From: Mikania micrantha
Lineage: Eukaryota; Streptophyta; Magnoliopsida; Asterales; Asteraceae
NCBI GenBank assembly: GCA_009363875.1
Contig: CM018682.1
Coordinates: forward strand, 66,734,031 to 66,798,030
Direction: 5' to 3'
Length of the DNA: 64,000 bases
The first letter of the stretch is position 1, and every line of letters begins with the position of its first letter. The notes under the pieces were generated by a model that searched no databases, was not told the DNA's origin, and worked only from the letters and a program-made list of their open reading frames with translations. Shown one piece after another: positions 44,215-56,870 of the stretch. Position numbers and translations under genes: made by a program.

Positions 44215-45715
44215 TGGTATGTGGACAGTGGAGGCTCTAGGCACATGACAGGACGCAGATCCATATTAAATAACTTCATTCCAAAGAATGGAGGATTTGT
44301 TTCCTTTGGAAATAATGCAAAGGGTTGGATAGTAGGGTCTGGTTCTGTCCTTAGTGGAAAACTGCACTTCAAAGATGTAAGCTTAGTTGAAAACCTCAAG
44401 TTGAATCTCTTGAGTGTTTCTCAATCAGCGGACAAGAACTTTAGTTCATTCTTCACCAAGGACAGTTGTAAAATTCTTTCTCCTGAAATAAATTCAAAAA
44501 TAAAGATCTTAATTGATCAACATACTCTGCTAACGGCTAAGAGAAGTGGAAATGTCTATGTTGTATACTTGACTACTGATTCTTAAACATCTTCTCCTAA
44601 ATGTTTGATAGCCAAAGTATCATCTTCTGAAACTACTCTTTGGCACAGAAGATTCAGCCACCTTAACCATCAAACTCTTCACAAGCTTTCTATCCTTTCT
44701 TTAGTAAGAGGATTGCCCTCCAAAGAATTTCACTTTGAAGGTTAGTGTGAATCTTGCTTAAAGGGAAAGCAACATAAAACGTCACATAAGTATATTGAGG
44801 AATCCAAATCAACTAACTGTCTCAATCTGCTTCATATGGATCTTTTTGGTCCAGTGAAGGTAGCCAGCTTGGCAAGAAAGAGATACTGCTTAGTTGTTGT
44901 GGATGATTACTCAAGATTTTGCTGGACCTTCTTCCTCTTCAGCAAATATGAGACTACTGATAAAATAATTTCTCTTATCACTCAACTTAAAAGATAGTAT
45001 GGTCTTCCTGTCAAGACAATTAGGAGTGATAATGGCACAGAATTCAAGAATCATGTTCTTGATAAGTTCTACATCTCTAAAGGAATCCTTAAACAATATA
45101 GTGTTCCTAGAGCTCCTGCTCAAAATGGAGTTCTGGAAAGAAAGAATAGGACACTTATTGAAGCTGCAAGAACTATGCTTGCAGACTCAAGATTACCTTT
45201 ATCCTTCTGGGCTGAGACAGTAAACACTGCTTGCTATGTCTTAAACAGAGCTCACATTGTGAAGAGACATAACAAGACTGCCTATGAAGTCCTTCATAAC
45301 ATAAAGCCTCACATTTCTTTCTTCAAAGTTTTTGGGTGCCCTTGTTTCATCTTGAATACAAAAGTCTCTTTGTCCATGTTTTCTGCTAAAGTTGATTCTG
45401 GATATTTTGTTGGATACTCTCAAACATCTAAAGATTACTGAGCTTTCAATCTCAGGACTAAAATTGTTGAGGAAACCATTGATGTTAAATTCAATGAATC
45501 TGCATCAACTTCCCCTTTCCCATCTGCTCCTGTCGACCTCTTTGATCTTGAAAGCTTCACCTACATTTCTCCTACTTCTTCCTCTTCTCATTCTTCAGAG
45601 TCGTGTCAAACCTCTGAAGATCTATCCTCTCTTGAGAAATGTTCAGTATCTCAATTCTTTACCTCAATCCCTTCTTATCAAATAAATCCTCAAGATCAAG
45701 ATTAACAAATATCTA
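44215..45715 (+). pseudogene. Protease and integrase of Sirevirus copy A
   Basis: Copia-type protease VDSGGSRHMTGRRS (catalytic DSG) and NLLSVSQSADKNF at 44221-44586, then integrase: WHRRFSHLNHQTLHKLS, CESCLKGKQHKT (zinc region), MDLFGPVKVASLARKRY (Asp), SDNGTEFKN (Asp), NGVLERKNRTL (Glu) and FGCPCFILNTKVSLS with VGYSQTSKDY. Stops at 44584, 44744-44746 (tag in EG*CESC), 44996 and 45439, and frame changes, prevent a continuous product. Confidence 0.88.
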
Positions 45716-45954
45716 CTACCTTATCCCCAGGTTTGAATAATGTACCTGTAGATATCCCTCAACATGTTCATGCTACCTTACCGGAAGACTCTCCCGGTCC
45801 CACTAAAAATTCGTCTTCTTCCGATGATGCCTCTACAAATAATTGTTTGGACATCATTCCCTTCAACAGAAACCATCCACTAGAGCAGATCTTGGGTAAT
45901 TTAAGTAAGGGTTTTAAAATAGGAGACAGATTTCAAACTTTTGCTTTCATGCAA

Positions 45955-47485
45955 CCTTCTTGTCTCAAATTGAGCCCTCCAAGTATCAGGAAACTCTCAA
46001 AAATAGTAATTGGGTGGAGGCTATGCAAGATGAACTATTACAGTTCAAAAGGCAAAATGTTTGGACTCTCTGCCCCTTACTAGCAGGAAAATACCCTGTA
46101 GGAACTACATGGGTATTTAGAAATAAAACAGATGACAAAGGCATTGTAATCAAGAATAAAGCCAGATTGGTAGTACAAGGGTACTGCCAAGAGGAAGGCA
46201 TCGATTATGATGAAACCTTTGCCACTTTGGCTAGACTAGAAGCCATCAGACTCTTCCTAGCATTTGCTATATCCCACAACATAAAGGTATTTCAGATGGA
46301 TATAAAAAGTGCATTCCAGTATGGAACCATCAAGGATGAAGTCTATGTCTGTCAACCTCCAGGGTTTGATGATGTTCATCATCCTGATTGGGTGTACGAA
46401 GCACTTTATCGTCTGAAACAAGCACCTAGAGCATGTATGACACTCTTTCTCAATTTCTTCTTTCAAATATATTTTCTCAGGGAACCATTGATAAGACCTT
46501 GTTCATCAAGAAGGTAGACAAGGAACTTTTGCTGGTCCAGATCTATGTCGATGACATCATTTTTGGATCAACAAAACCTTCCTTGTGTGAACAATTTTCT
46601 AAACTAATGTCTTCTAAGTTTGAAATGAGTGCTTTAAGTGAAGTAAAAACATTTTTTGGACTCCAAGTCAAACAAACCCCCAATGGGACTTTCATTCATC
46701 AATCTAAATATGTAAAGGATCTTCAAAATAAATTTGATATGAATGATTGCAAAATAATTTCTACCCCCATGGCAACCGCACCTGGAATAATTCCAGATGA
46801 AAATGGTGAACCTGTAGATCAAACCCTCTACAGGTGCATGATTGGATCTTTATTGTATCTTACTGCATCAAGGCCAGACATCATGTACGCAACATGTGTC
46901 TGTGCAAGGTACCAGCCTGCCCTAAACAATCTCATTTATCATTTGTGAAGAGGATACTCAGATACCTTAAAGGCACTCATGTACTAGGTATCTGGTATCC
47001 TGCTAATCAAACTTGTAAGCTTGTTGGTTTTTCAGACAGTGATTATGCTGGATGCTCGCTCTCCAGAAAGTCTATTTCGGGAGGATGTCAGTTCTTTGCA
47101 AATTGCTTAGTGTCATGGCAAAGCAAAAAGCAAACTTTGGTGTCAAATTCAACTGCTGAAGCCGAGTACATTGCAGCAGCCCATTGCACTGCCCAAATCC
47201 TTTGGTTACAATACCAACTGTTGGATTTCGAAATAACGGAACTAAAAACACATCTCTTAATAGACTACAAAGTTGCCAAAAACATAATAAAAATCCTGTT
47301 TATCACTCTAAAACCAAACACATAGAAATAAGGCATCACTTCATTAGGGACTGTTTGAAAAGGGACTAATTGTTCCAGAACATGTTTCTACAAGTGACCA
47401 AATAGCGGACATATTTACCAAACCTTTGGACTCTTTAACCTTTTCTAAGTTTGTGGCCACATTGGGAATGATAAATATGAGCTAA
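45955..47485 (+). pseudogene. Reverse transcriptase and RNase H of Sirevirus copy A
   Basis: RT: NWVEAMQDELLQFKRQNVWTL, GTTWVFRNKTDDKG, FQMDIKSAFQYGTIKDEVYV (catalytic Asp), QAPRACMT, then after a frame change YVDDIIFGSTKPS with the catalytic YVDD, YRCMIGSLLYLTASRPDI. RNase H: VGFSDSDYAGC, SWQSKKQTLVSNSTAEAEYI, ending MINMS with stop 47483-47485. Frame changes near 46430, 46940 and 47300. Confidence 0.9.
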
Positions 47486-48514
47486 TAAACAATTATGGTT
47501 AAGAATATGTTTCTTAAACCTTATAATAAATATATAAAAGGATAATTCTCAAGAATTGTCCTAACAACGGATATTTGATAAACCACTGATAAAGCAACCT
47601 TGGTTTCTCTCAGTGGTTATCTCAAAACATGTACAGGATCAGTGGTTATGATAGCCACTGTTTCATATCTATCCGCGGTTATAACCATCCGTTGTTACAC
47701 TTTAAACCTTCCGTGTTTTCTACCCCTTCTGAGGTCTCCTTTCCTTCGGAGGTTTATAACCTTGTAACTTATCCATGGTTAAATTTCTTCCGAGGATAAG
47801 GCTCTTCCGAGGTTAAAAATCTCTTTCGTGGTCAAAATCTTTTCTCTGTAGTTATCAAATTCTTGATAGTTACGCCTGATTTGACCGTCACTAATCACTC
47901 TGCAAGATTAGACTCCATACAATTAATTGAATTGACCCTCATTAATTGTTCTCACGGCTCGATAATATATTCTTATTTTACCATCTTACCCCTCTCATCT
48001 CTAATGACCATTGATCTAATTTATATCAGTGGTTATCTTCTTTAGTTCTTCCATTATTACTTGAAAAGGCTCTTGATCTTCCTTTGATCAAGAAAACCTC
48101 TCTTTCAAATTCAAAATCTCATAATGATGCTTATGGCGAAGGACAATCGCTTGTTAGGCATGTCGCATGGCACGACGCACTTACACTGATTTCGTCTGGG
48201 CTTGATGCTCATGATGATGGTGTAACGGCATCGGACTAGGCTTCATTCTGTACAAAGCTTTGTCTGTACATCAGGGTGTGCATGAACGTACTCATTTGTC
48301 ATTTGTCTTTCGCTCTCTTACTCACAGGTTTGTTCAACGGGTAAAAACCCTAAGGTAAAACGTTTGGTAAGTTTCACGTAGTAGAGGTTTTATTTATTGA
48401 AACCGCCCTCATGTGCAACGGTTACACTTCTTTATCTTCTTCTCTCTAAACTTATGGCAAAAATTTGTAATCAAGCGTTGCACTCATAACCACTCTTTGT
48501 TCATCATCGCAACA
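47486..48514 (+). other. Spacer between pol and extra ORF, copy A
   Basis: About 1 kb without coding content. It carries CTTCCG(A/T)GG-type repeats (47690-47830) and the block 48150-48300, which is more conserved with copy B than the surrounding sequence. No PPT or LTR follows pol directly, so pol and the extra ORF belong to one element. Confidence 0.7.
48150..48300 (+). promoter_or_regulatory. Conserved block upstream of Sirevirus extra ORF (copy A)
   Basis: Shared with 59190-59340: CTTGTTAGGCATGTCGC, TTACACTGATT, ATGCTCATGATGATGGTGT, AACGGCATCG, CAGGGTGTGCATGAACGTAC. It ends about 215 bp before the ORF start. It could be a promoter, splice region or structural signal; not known. Confidence 0.45.
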
Positions 48515-51500
48515 ATGGCGTTTGAAGCATTGAAAATCAAGCTTATTCACAATCTCGGAGCCTGCCTTGTTAAGACTTTTGAGTACCCTCACTATGACGA
48601 AGTAATCAACATTTTGGTAAACTCCTTCGTTCATAATGCTCTCATCCTCAATCCTCCTATCTCAGAAGTTTCTCTAAACCAGTTTTGGGCAAACTCGACT
48701 TTGATGTCAAAGGATGACTCTGCTGAAAGCATCGCTTCGGTGGTCGCTGGTCAACAGGTCACCCTCACCCCCTCCAAAATAAGTGTTGCCCTAATCTGAA
48801 CGAAACCGAGGCACCTACCACTGTTTCTTTAAAACTCCTTCATAATGATTTTGTTCAATATGATTATCAGGGTGACCTGAAAAAAAGGACCTTGTACAAA
48901 GCTTTCTTCTACCCAAAGTACAAGTTTCTGTATCACACCATTTTACAATGTCTTTCTCAAAAGACGACCAGTTGAGGAGAAATGTCATATGACATGCAAT
49001 ATGTCATGTATGCTTCTCTGTCCAACGAAAAAGTCAACTTGTCACAAATAATTTTTTATCATTTGGTTCATCACCAAAAGAGCCCCAAATTTTTATTGTA
49101 TCCTAGGTTTGTGATGGCTTGTCTCTTTGCTGATCTTAATAATGTTTGTCATAGGGCTCCTCTCTCTACTGTCAAGAGCAATGACAAACAAGTGTTCACT
49201 AGGTTGAACACCGAGGCAAGACACATGGATGAAACTGAGGATACACCCATCCTTGGTGAACCCACAATCACATCTTCTTCCACACATGTAAAGGTACCAG
49301 CGAAAAGAAAAACTTCTACCAAAGCCTCTAAACCTAAAACGCCCAAAAAGACTGTTCAGGAAGATGAGATACCTGAACATGTCTCCGTCCCCACTGGACA
49401 ATTGGATACATCTGTTTCATCCTCACAAATGCATCAAGAATCTCTACCCCATCCAGCTCGTCATCAATCCTCTCAACAGGATGATGTTGTACTCCAAAGG
49501 GAACACTCTCTAACCACTGAAATGTCACTTGACTCTCAGATGGCAGTCCAATATCCCAAGGACAACTCTGATTCTTCTCTACAAAAAGCCCCTCACTCTA
49601 CTACCCATGTTCTCCATGAGATTGATCTATCTTTGAGCAACTTGGTTCTCCTCCCCCTTCACCAATAGAGGAACAACCACATCAAACATTTGCTCAAACT
49701 CATCAATATCCTACCCATGGAGAAGAGGATGCGATCAGGATGTATAGTTCATCTAGACATGATGATCATATATCTGGAGCATCCATATCACATGAGAGCC
49801 CAATGGGATCTCATCTAAATCAATCAGGCAATAAGACTCCCAGTATGGCAACATCCCATGACGTTCTTGAAACTGAGGCTGGAAATCCCCGGAACCAAGA
49901 AAAAGGGGTCCATGACATTCCTGAGATGGACTCAGGTCATGATAAAACTGACTCTCTAGTCAGGGATTTGGATGATATACGTAAAAGGATGGACGAATCA
50001 GATCTTAAATTAAAGGAATTGACAGATTCTATTGCTCATATTCTGGCTGATGTGACTAAACTCACTGAGTTAGTCACAACAGTCCTGAATAACCAAGTCC
50101 TGCAACCCCAATCCATCCCAATGCAGGCACCTTCACTTGAAGGCACCCCACACATTCCACCTACTTCCACTGCACCTACCTTCTCAAGCGAAGCTTTTCA
50201 AGAAGTGTTGAACCCACTTCTTAATGCCCATCTCACCACCTTGTTTACCAACTTTACCAAAGATTTCCTCATCACTCAAAAGATACAACTGGATCTACTG
50301 AACATTTCAGTAGATTCCAAAGTCTCCTTACAACATGAAGTATCTAACCATACTCGTTTTCTAGAATCTCATACAGGGATTGCTCCTCCTTCTCCCTAGT
50401 TCAAGGAACAGGCTGATGACGCCAAAAATAGGGAGAATAAAAGTCTCTTGTCTGCTGCCCAAGCTGGGAAGAGGGCAGAAGATAAAACTGAGCAAAGGAG
50501 GATGAAGGAAATAATATTGAAAAATCAGGAGGCACTCCTCAAAGCAGCACTGGATCAGCAGTTTCAGACTACGGCTGCTAAGGCTAGCTCTGAGCAGAAA
50601 CAAAGGGAAGATGAAGCTCAAGTGAACACTGGAACATCTGGGGTATCCAGGAAACCCAAACCCTCAAAATCAGCTCCTACCAAGCCAATAAAACCCACAA
50701 CCGCTGCCCCCTCTTCTTTTGCCTCAACTACTCAGGACATACCAATTCCAACTGGCTGTGTCAAATCTGAACATAACCCTCTCTTCCCTAAACAGATCTC
50801 CCCCACCATATTTATCCCTTCTTCACCCATACTCACAAATAAAGAAAACACACCTACCCTTTCTCCAAATTCTGCTTCTCAAACCCTCCTAGAACTATCC
50901 TCACATACCTCCCTTCCTACTATTGTCAATGCCTCTAAAATTGGTCAAAAACAAGCTCCCATAATCACTTAGTCTTTCTCAAGAAGACAAAAGAGTGTGG
51001 CCAGAAAATTCAAAACCCCCAATAACAAACCTTAGAAACCTCTAACCCCTGTTCAAGAACCATGCTTAAACTTAAATGATGATCAGCCCATTGCCTCTCT
51101 TATTTCAAGAAAGAGAAGGCTCATATTAGCTGATGATGATGAGTCTGACCTGCCCAAAACCACCACAGCTCCCTCACCAATAAAGTCAGCAGATGCTGAA
51201 AAATCATAAACTTCTTCGCTGAAGGAATCCTATTCTCCTGTAAGGACATTCCCTTATAATAAAGACCTTCAAGAGACAAATCATAAAGAAACTGAAAAGG
51301 AAAATAAGATCCTAGCTGATCTAGAAGCCACTGGTCTCTCAAGAGATGATCTGGCCAAGACCTGTCAGGAACAAATAGCCTTGATGGATCATTAACAAGA
51401 TAAAGCCTATCAGGCTGAAAGGGAGCAGCTGATCAAGTTTCTGCTGGATGAAGGTAAGTACAAAGTTGAAACCTTTAGCAACTGGGATATCAATAGACTC

Positions 51501-51597
51501 AGAAATGAAGCTGAGGTTCTGTCCAAAAGAATAAAGGCAGACATCAAAAAGAAAATGACCATTGAGCAGAGAAGAGGAATTGTTGGAAAATAAGGAC
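48515..51597 (+). pseudogene. Extra ORF after pol, Sirevirus copy A
   Basis: Start ATG 48515 (MAFEALKIKLIHNLGACLVK). Blocks: 48515-48799 (PHYDEVINILVNSFVHNALI, NQFWANSTLMSKDDSAESIA), one-base deletion near 48796 relative to copy B; 48982-49668 (SYDMQYVMYASLSNEKVNLS, SPKFLLYPRFVMACLFADLN, basic VPAKRKTSTKASKPK); 49740-50399 with a coiled-coil-like VRDLDDIRKRMDESDLKLKE; 50448-50972 (Lys/Glu then Pro/Ser/Thr-rich); 51400-51597, ending inside the LTR. Sireviruses often carry an env-like or other extra ORF here. I see no signal peptide or membrane segment, so envelope function is not supported. Role unknown. Confidence 0.75.
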
Positions 51598-52218
51598 TGA
51601 TGAGCAAAAACCACTGAAGCCAGACACTTGAAGAAAACTGTGGAATGACAAGCCGTGGATGCTTTTCTTCCGACTGAACTTATCTACCTCGGAAGACATT
51701 AGCTGATTATGACATCTTCGGAAGACAACTACTGCATCGGAAGAAGTTAAATGACTCAAAATACAATCTCCTCTTCTGAAATAGCTGATTACATAATCAG
51801 CTTCCGATGATCATCTTCCGAAACAGTAACCACTGAATATTAGCACAAGTACTTCAACCTCGGAAGACCTGAAGACTCCTGAAGACTCTTGTTTCCGTTG
51901 TTGTTGACTTTGTATTTGTACTAGTCTGTTGTTTCAGTATTTGTAACAATGTCAGCTATTTGTCTTATTATTTCTTGTCTTGTATCTCAGAATGTTTGGG
52001 TTTAAGTCCGAACATTCTCTGAATAAAATGAATTTACTTCCCCTAAAATTCCTTGTGCTTTCTATCTGTTCTCTTCTATCTTTCTAAGCAAGAAAACTAA
52101 ACAACGAAAATAACCTTGTGCAAAACTTTGGAGGGATCTAAAACCATTGCTTTGACTAAGTGTCTAAAGCCTTGTTCCTGGTGAAACAGCTACTCCTCGA
52201 GGTTTTAGTAGTTCAACA
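51581..52218 (+). mobile_element. Shared LTR of Sirevirus copies A and B (638 bp)
   Basis: TGTTGGAAAATAAGG...GTTCAACA. Preceded by the purine-rich GAGCAGAGAAGAGGAAT (PPT of copy A) and followed by AATTGGTATCAGAGCC (PBS of copy B), so it is functionally 3' LTR of A and 5' LTR of B. Confidence 0.9.
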
Positions 52219-52233
52219 ATTGGTATCAGAGCC
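52219..52233 (+). promoter_or_regulatory. PBS of Sirevirus copy B
   Basis: ATTGGTATCAGAGCC, tRNA-Met type, directly after the LTR end CAACA. Confidence 0.95.
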
Positions 52234-52450
52234 TTGGCCTTAGTCTTTGTTTAACCATCAAGTCTCAAACTCAAAGCTCCCACTGATATCTTGTTGTTTT
52301 AGTTTTCTGCACTCTATCTTTTATGTCTTTCGATTTTCTTTAAATCTGTAGGAGTTTGGTTTTTGAACTAAGTTGTGTTAAAAAATCATTCTAACAAATC
52401 ACTTTGAGAGCTCATCACTCGTTGATTTGCTCATAACTATTTGTGAACCA

Positions 52451-55153
52451 ATGGCAGAGAAATTCACCCTAAACCCTCATAACACCGGTTCTGCCATGAA
52501 GCCACCAATCTTGGTTAGGCACCAATATAACATTTGGCAGAGGCAGATGTTACACTTCATGTCCAATAATTATACAAGATGTTGGAAGTATGTCATGTTC
52601 GGACCGCATAAACCAATGGTCCTGGACACGGAGACTAGAGATAATGTCCCGAAAGATCCTCGGAATTACACCGAAGAAGATTACCAGAAGTTGGAGCTTG
52701 ATGCAAAGGCACATGCTCAATTGGCTATGGCCCTTCCTAATGAAATATACTCTGGTCTTCTTCACCATGAGTCTGCTAAAGACTTGTGGGATGCTCTAAA
52801 AGATCAATTCGGTGGCATCGAAGATGTTGTGGCTAATGCTAGGGAAATATTAGCTCAACAATATGAGACCTTCTCCCAACTAAATAATGAGTAACTGACT
52901 CAGCAGTTTGAATGATTCACTTCTCTCTTAAGTGAATTAAAACTAGCTGGTCAAGGGTACCCCCTGTCTCTGTTCTGAATCGCTTCTTGAGATCTCTGCC
53001 TGAAAAATGGGAAACTTATTCCATCGTCATGAGATCCTCTCCAGACTTTGGCAAACTCTCGCTTACCCAACTTCATGGTAAGTTTCTCACCTTTGAGCGA
53101 GAGATTGACCAGAAAAGAAAACTAATAAAGTCTGGTAAATCAACTGAAGAGTATGTTCAAGGGAACACAACTCTTCTAAGTCATAAATCTGAGACAAATG
53201 ATCAGAGTTACGATGAATACATAGACATAACCACTGGCATCACTTCTTCGTCTTCATGTGATGACCACTCTCCTATTTCTGATCATCTGTGCTGTATCAT
53301 GGACGATCTCCATCAAATTCCAAGTGATGACTTAGAAGAGATGGACATTCTTCACCAACTGGCCCTCTTGAGCATAAGAACAAATAAGTTCTACAAGACG
53401 ACCGGAAGGAAATTTATTGGTATTCGTGGGAAAACCATGTTCGGCCCAAATAAGGCAAAGGTCCAATGCTATAGATGTCAGTGAACTGGACACTTTGCCA
53501 GGGAGTGCAAAAATGCTCCCAACTCAAATTCTTCACCGTATCTGACTTTCCCTAACTCACAATCACATACTTCTTCTGCACCTTTTTCTTCTTCTTCTTC
53601 CTCATCTTTCAGAAGGCACAACAATTCTCGGGAGTCAGCACACGTTGTACAGAACCCTCCTCCTACCAATGTACAATTTGTACAAGCTGCCAATGGTAGC
53701 ATGTATCAACTTACTCCTGCACCTCTTCAAATTGTTGCACCATCCCCTGCAGTCCAGTCCCCTTCTTCTAGTCAACCTGCTCTTTTCACTCAAGAGTACG
53801 TAGGCTGGAGCAGCCTGCCTGAAGATGTAGGCTATGCCCTCATCGCCTCTGAACCAACAGATTTCGCTCTCATGCCTGTTGGTGATGATTCTTCTTCTTC
53901 TGAACAACCTGCTGCAGACACTCCTGATGCGCAGGTATCTTCTTCTACTCTAGAAAAACTATGTACCGATGCGTGCATAGAGGCTTTTGCAAAAATAAAG
54001 AAAGCCAACATGTTGTTTCAACAACAAAATCAGGAGTTGGAGCAACTGCTAGATAATAAAAATTCTAAAATAGAAAAACTAATAAAAAACAAAGACAGTC
54101 AAATCTCTATCCTAATGACTGAAAAATCCAATCTACAAGCTCAATTCGATTTGCAAAATGAAAAATATGCAACTTGTAGAGATGACCTGTCTCAGACCAA
54201 GGTCAGTTGTGACAAGTGGGTTGAATCCTGCAAAGGGTTCAAAATGCTTTTAAGTAAGCAAGTTCACAGCAAGGCCAAATTTTGAATCGGGTATAATCAT
54301 ACTAGTTCTCTAGAGGACTACACCCGATTGATAATGAAATAAACGACACTGATTCTGAACCCATTTCCCCCACCTTTCTTCCGGATGAAATTCCATTCTT
54401 AACAATCACACCTCCAAGAGTGTACCAACCTCAGTAGTTTCCTACGCTTGTGTCCCACTGAAGCTAACATTGAGAAACTGGAGGAAACACCCTTGGAAAG
54501 TGATCAAAATAATAATTCTTCTGAACAAACTGAGATTGCTCCAACCATGAGCTCTACGCAAAGTTTGGAAGGTACAAGTCTTCTTAGAACCTTTGATAAT
54601 CGTGCTGCCCGCCTTGACAAAGGAAAGAGGCCCATGATTGACATCAGATTTCCTCCTTCTCATCCTCATCTACCCTATCCAATAATGAAGGCAAATAAGC
54701 CTTTCATCCCCAACTACTCCTCTTTATCTCCTGCTTGTCTAAAGTGTTTCAAGTATAATCACACTACTGAAAACTGTTGGACAAAAACTCCCTTCGAGAA
54801 AGCTGGTGACAAGCTGAATGCTGAAAGATTGAGAGCCAAACTGGGTTCCTCATCTAAAGGGAGACTTCCTAATAAGATGAAGAAATCAAAGAAGGCAAAT
54901 AGATCTTCACTAACATCTCAATAAGATCTAACTCCCAACCATCTCTTCGCTTGTCTTCCCCTCCATCTACTTCTCCTGGGCCATCCATCCTTGGAACCCC
55001 ACCTTCTTATGCTATGGTGACTCCTGCTGCCATTCTCCTGCTGCTGTGAACCATTCTTTTGTAGATTCGCAAATCAATATCTTGCATCAAAATCAGCAAC
55101 AGCTGATACTTATGATGCAAAAATTGATGAATAACACTCAGCAAAAGAAATAA
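52451..55153 (+). pseudogene. Gag of Sirevirus copy B
   Basis: Start ATG 52451 (MAEKFTLNPHNTGSAMKPP), with QYNIWQRQMLHFMSNNYTR and LPNEIYSGLLHHESAKDLWD in the capsid-like part; stop at 52892 (LNNE*). Second part 52987-53484 (LPEKWETYSIVMRSSPDFGK) ends in a TGA inside the zinc knuckle CYRCQ*TGHFARECKN. Then 53701-54285 with coiled-coil-like LFQQQNQELEQLLDNKNSKI and 54448-54924 with PACLKCFKYNHTTENCWTK, ending near 55151. Fewer lesions than copy A; gag ends before pol opens at 55205, as in Sireviruses where gag and pol are separate ORFs. Confidence 0.88.
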
Positions 55154-55204
55154 TTTTAAAAATAAAATAAGACCCATACCTAACCTATTGCAATAAATTC
55201 TCAT

Positions 55205-56866
55205 GTGCAGAGACTTTATTCCAACCAAAATCATCTATGGTATGTGGACAGTGGAGGCTCTAGGTACACAACCGGATGCAGATCCATTCTAAACAACTTC
55301 ATTCCTATGAATGGAGGGTCTGTTTCCTTTGGGAATAATTCAAAAGGTTGGATAGTAGGGTCTGGTTCTGTCCTGAGTGGAAAACTGCACTTCAAAGATG
55401 TAAGCTTAGTTGAAAATCTCAAGTTTAATATCTTGAGCGTTTCTCAACTAGCTGACAAAAATTTTAATTCATTTTTTACCAAGGACAGTTGCAAAATTCT
55501 TTCCCCAGAAATAAATTCAAAAATAAAGATCTTAACTGATCAACACACCTTGCTAACGGCTAAAAGAAGTGGAAATGTCTACGTTGTAGATATGACCACT
55601 GATTCTCAAACATCCTCTCCTACTTGTTTGATAGCCAAAGCATCATCTTCTAAAACTGCCCTCTGGCACAGAAGATTCAGTTACCTTAACCACCAATCTC
55701 TTCATAAGCTTTCTACCCTTTCTTTAGTAAGAGGATTACCTTTCAAAGAATTTTACTTTGAAGGTCAATGTGAATCTTGCTTAAAGGGAAAGAAACATAA
55801 AACATCACATAAGTCTATTGAAGAATCCAAAACAACTAACTGTCTTAATCTGCTTCATATGGATCTGTTTTGTCCAATGAAGGTAGCCAGTTTGGCAAGA
55901 AAGAGATACTATTTAGTTGTTGTGGATGACTACTCAAGATTTTGATGGACCTTCTTTCTCTTCAGCAAAGATGAGACTTATGATAAAATAATTGCCCTTA
56001 TCACCCAACTTGAAAGACAATTTGGTCTTCCTGTCAAAACAATAATGAGTGATAATGGGAACGAATTCAAGAACCAAGTTCTTGATAAATTCTGCATCTC
56101 TAAAGGAATCCTCAGACAATACAGTGTTCCTAGAACTCCTGCTCAAAATTCAGATGTGGAAAGAAAGAATAGAACACTTATTGAAGCTGCAAGAACTACG
56201 CTTGCAGATTCAGGATTACCTTTATCCTTCTGGGCTGAGGCAGTGAACACTACTTGCTATGTCTTAAACAGAGTTCACATTGTGAAAAGACATAACAAGA
56301 CTGCCTATGAAGTCCTTCATAACATAAAGCCTCTCATCTCTTTCTTTAAAGTCTTTGGGTGTCCATGTTTCATTTTGAACACAAAAGACTCTTTATCCAA
56401 GTTTGCTGCTAAAGTTGACTCTGGATATTTTTTTGGATATTCTCAGACCTCTAAGGCTTACCGAGCTTTCAATCTCAGAACCAAAATTGTTGAGAAAACT
56501 ATTGATGTCAAATTCAATGAATCTGCATCAACTTCATCTTTCCCATCTACTCCTGATGACCTCTTCAATCTTGAAAGCTTCACATACATCTCTTCTACCC
56601 CTTCTTCTTCTCTTTCTTCAGAATCATGTCAAACTTCTGAAGATCTATCCTCTCTTGAGGAATGTTTTGTTTCTGAATTCTTTACCTCCATTCCTTCTTA
56701 TCAAATAAATTCTCAAGACCAAGATGAACAAATATCTACTCCCTTATTCCCAGCCTTGCATAATGTACCTATAGATGTTTCTGAACATGTTCATGCTCCT
56801 CCATCAGAAAATTCTCCGGGCCCTACTGAAAAACTCACATTCTTCCGATGTTGCCTCCTCAAATAA
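55205..56866 (+). pseudogene. Protease and integrase of Sirevirus copy B
   Basis: Protease WYVDSGGSRYTTGCRS and NILSVSQLADKNF, integrase zinc region WHRRFSYLNHQSLHKLS and CESCLKGKKHKT, core HMDLFCPMKVASLARKRY (Asp), stop TGA at 55943 replacing a Trp codon, MSDNGNEFKN (Asp), SDVERKNRTLIEAAR (Glu), FGCPCFILNTKDSLSKF, FGYSQTSKAYRAFNLRT and a Ser/Thr-rich linker to RT, ending in a frame change near 56850. One nonsense codon separates otherwise continuous integrase. Confidence 0.9.
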
Positions 56867-56870
56867 CTAT

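Larger units (their letters stand above)
38698..52218 (+). mobile_element. Sirevirus-type Ty1/copia copy A
   Basis: LTR 38698-39383, PBS, gag, protease-integrase-RT-RNase H order (copia type), an extra ORF after pol, LTR 51581-52218. The conserved YRCMIGSLLYLTASRPDIMY and the additional ORF fit the Sirevirus (SIRE/Maximus) lineage. The second LTR is shared with copy B. All ORFs are broken, and the LTRs have clearly diverged, so it is old. It lies in the RT of the Tat element. Confidence 0.85.
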
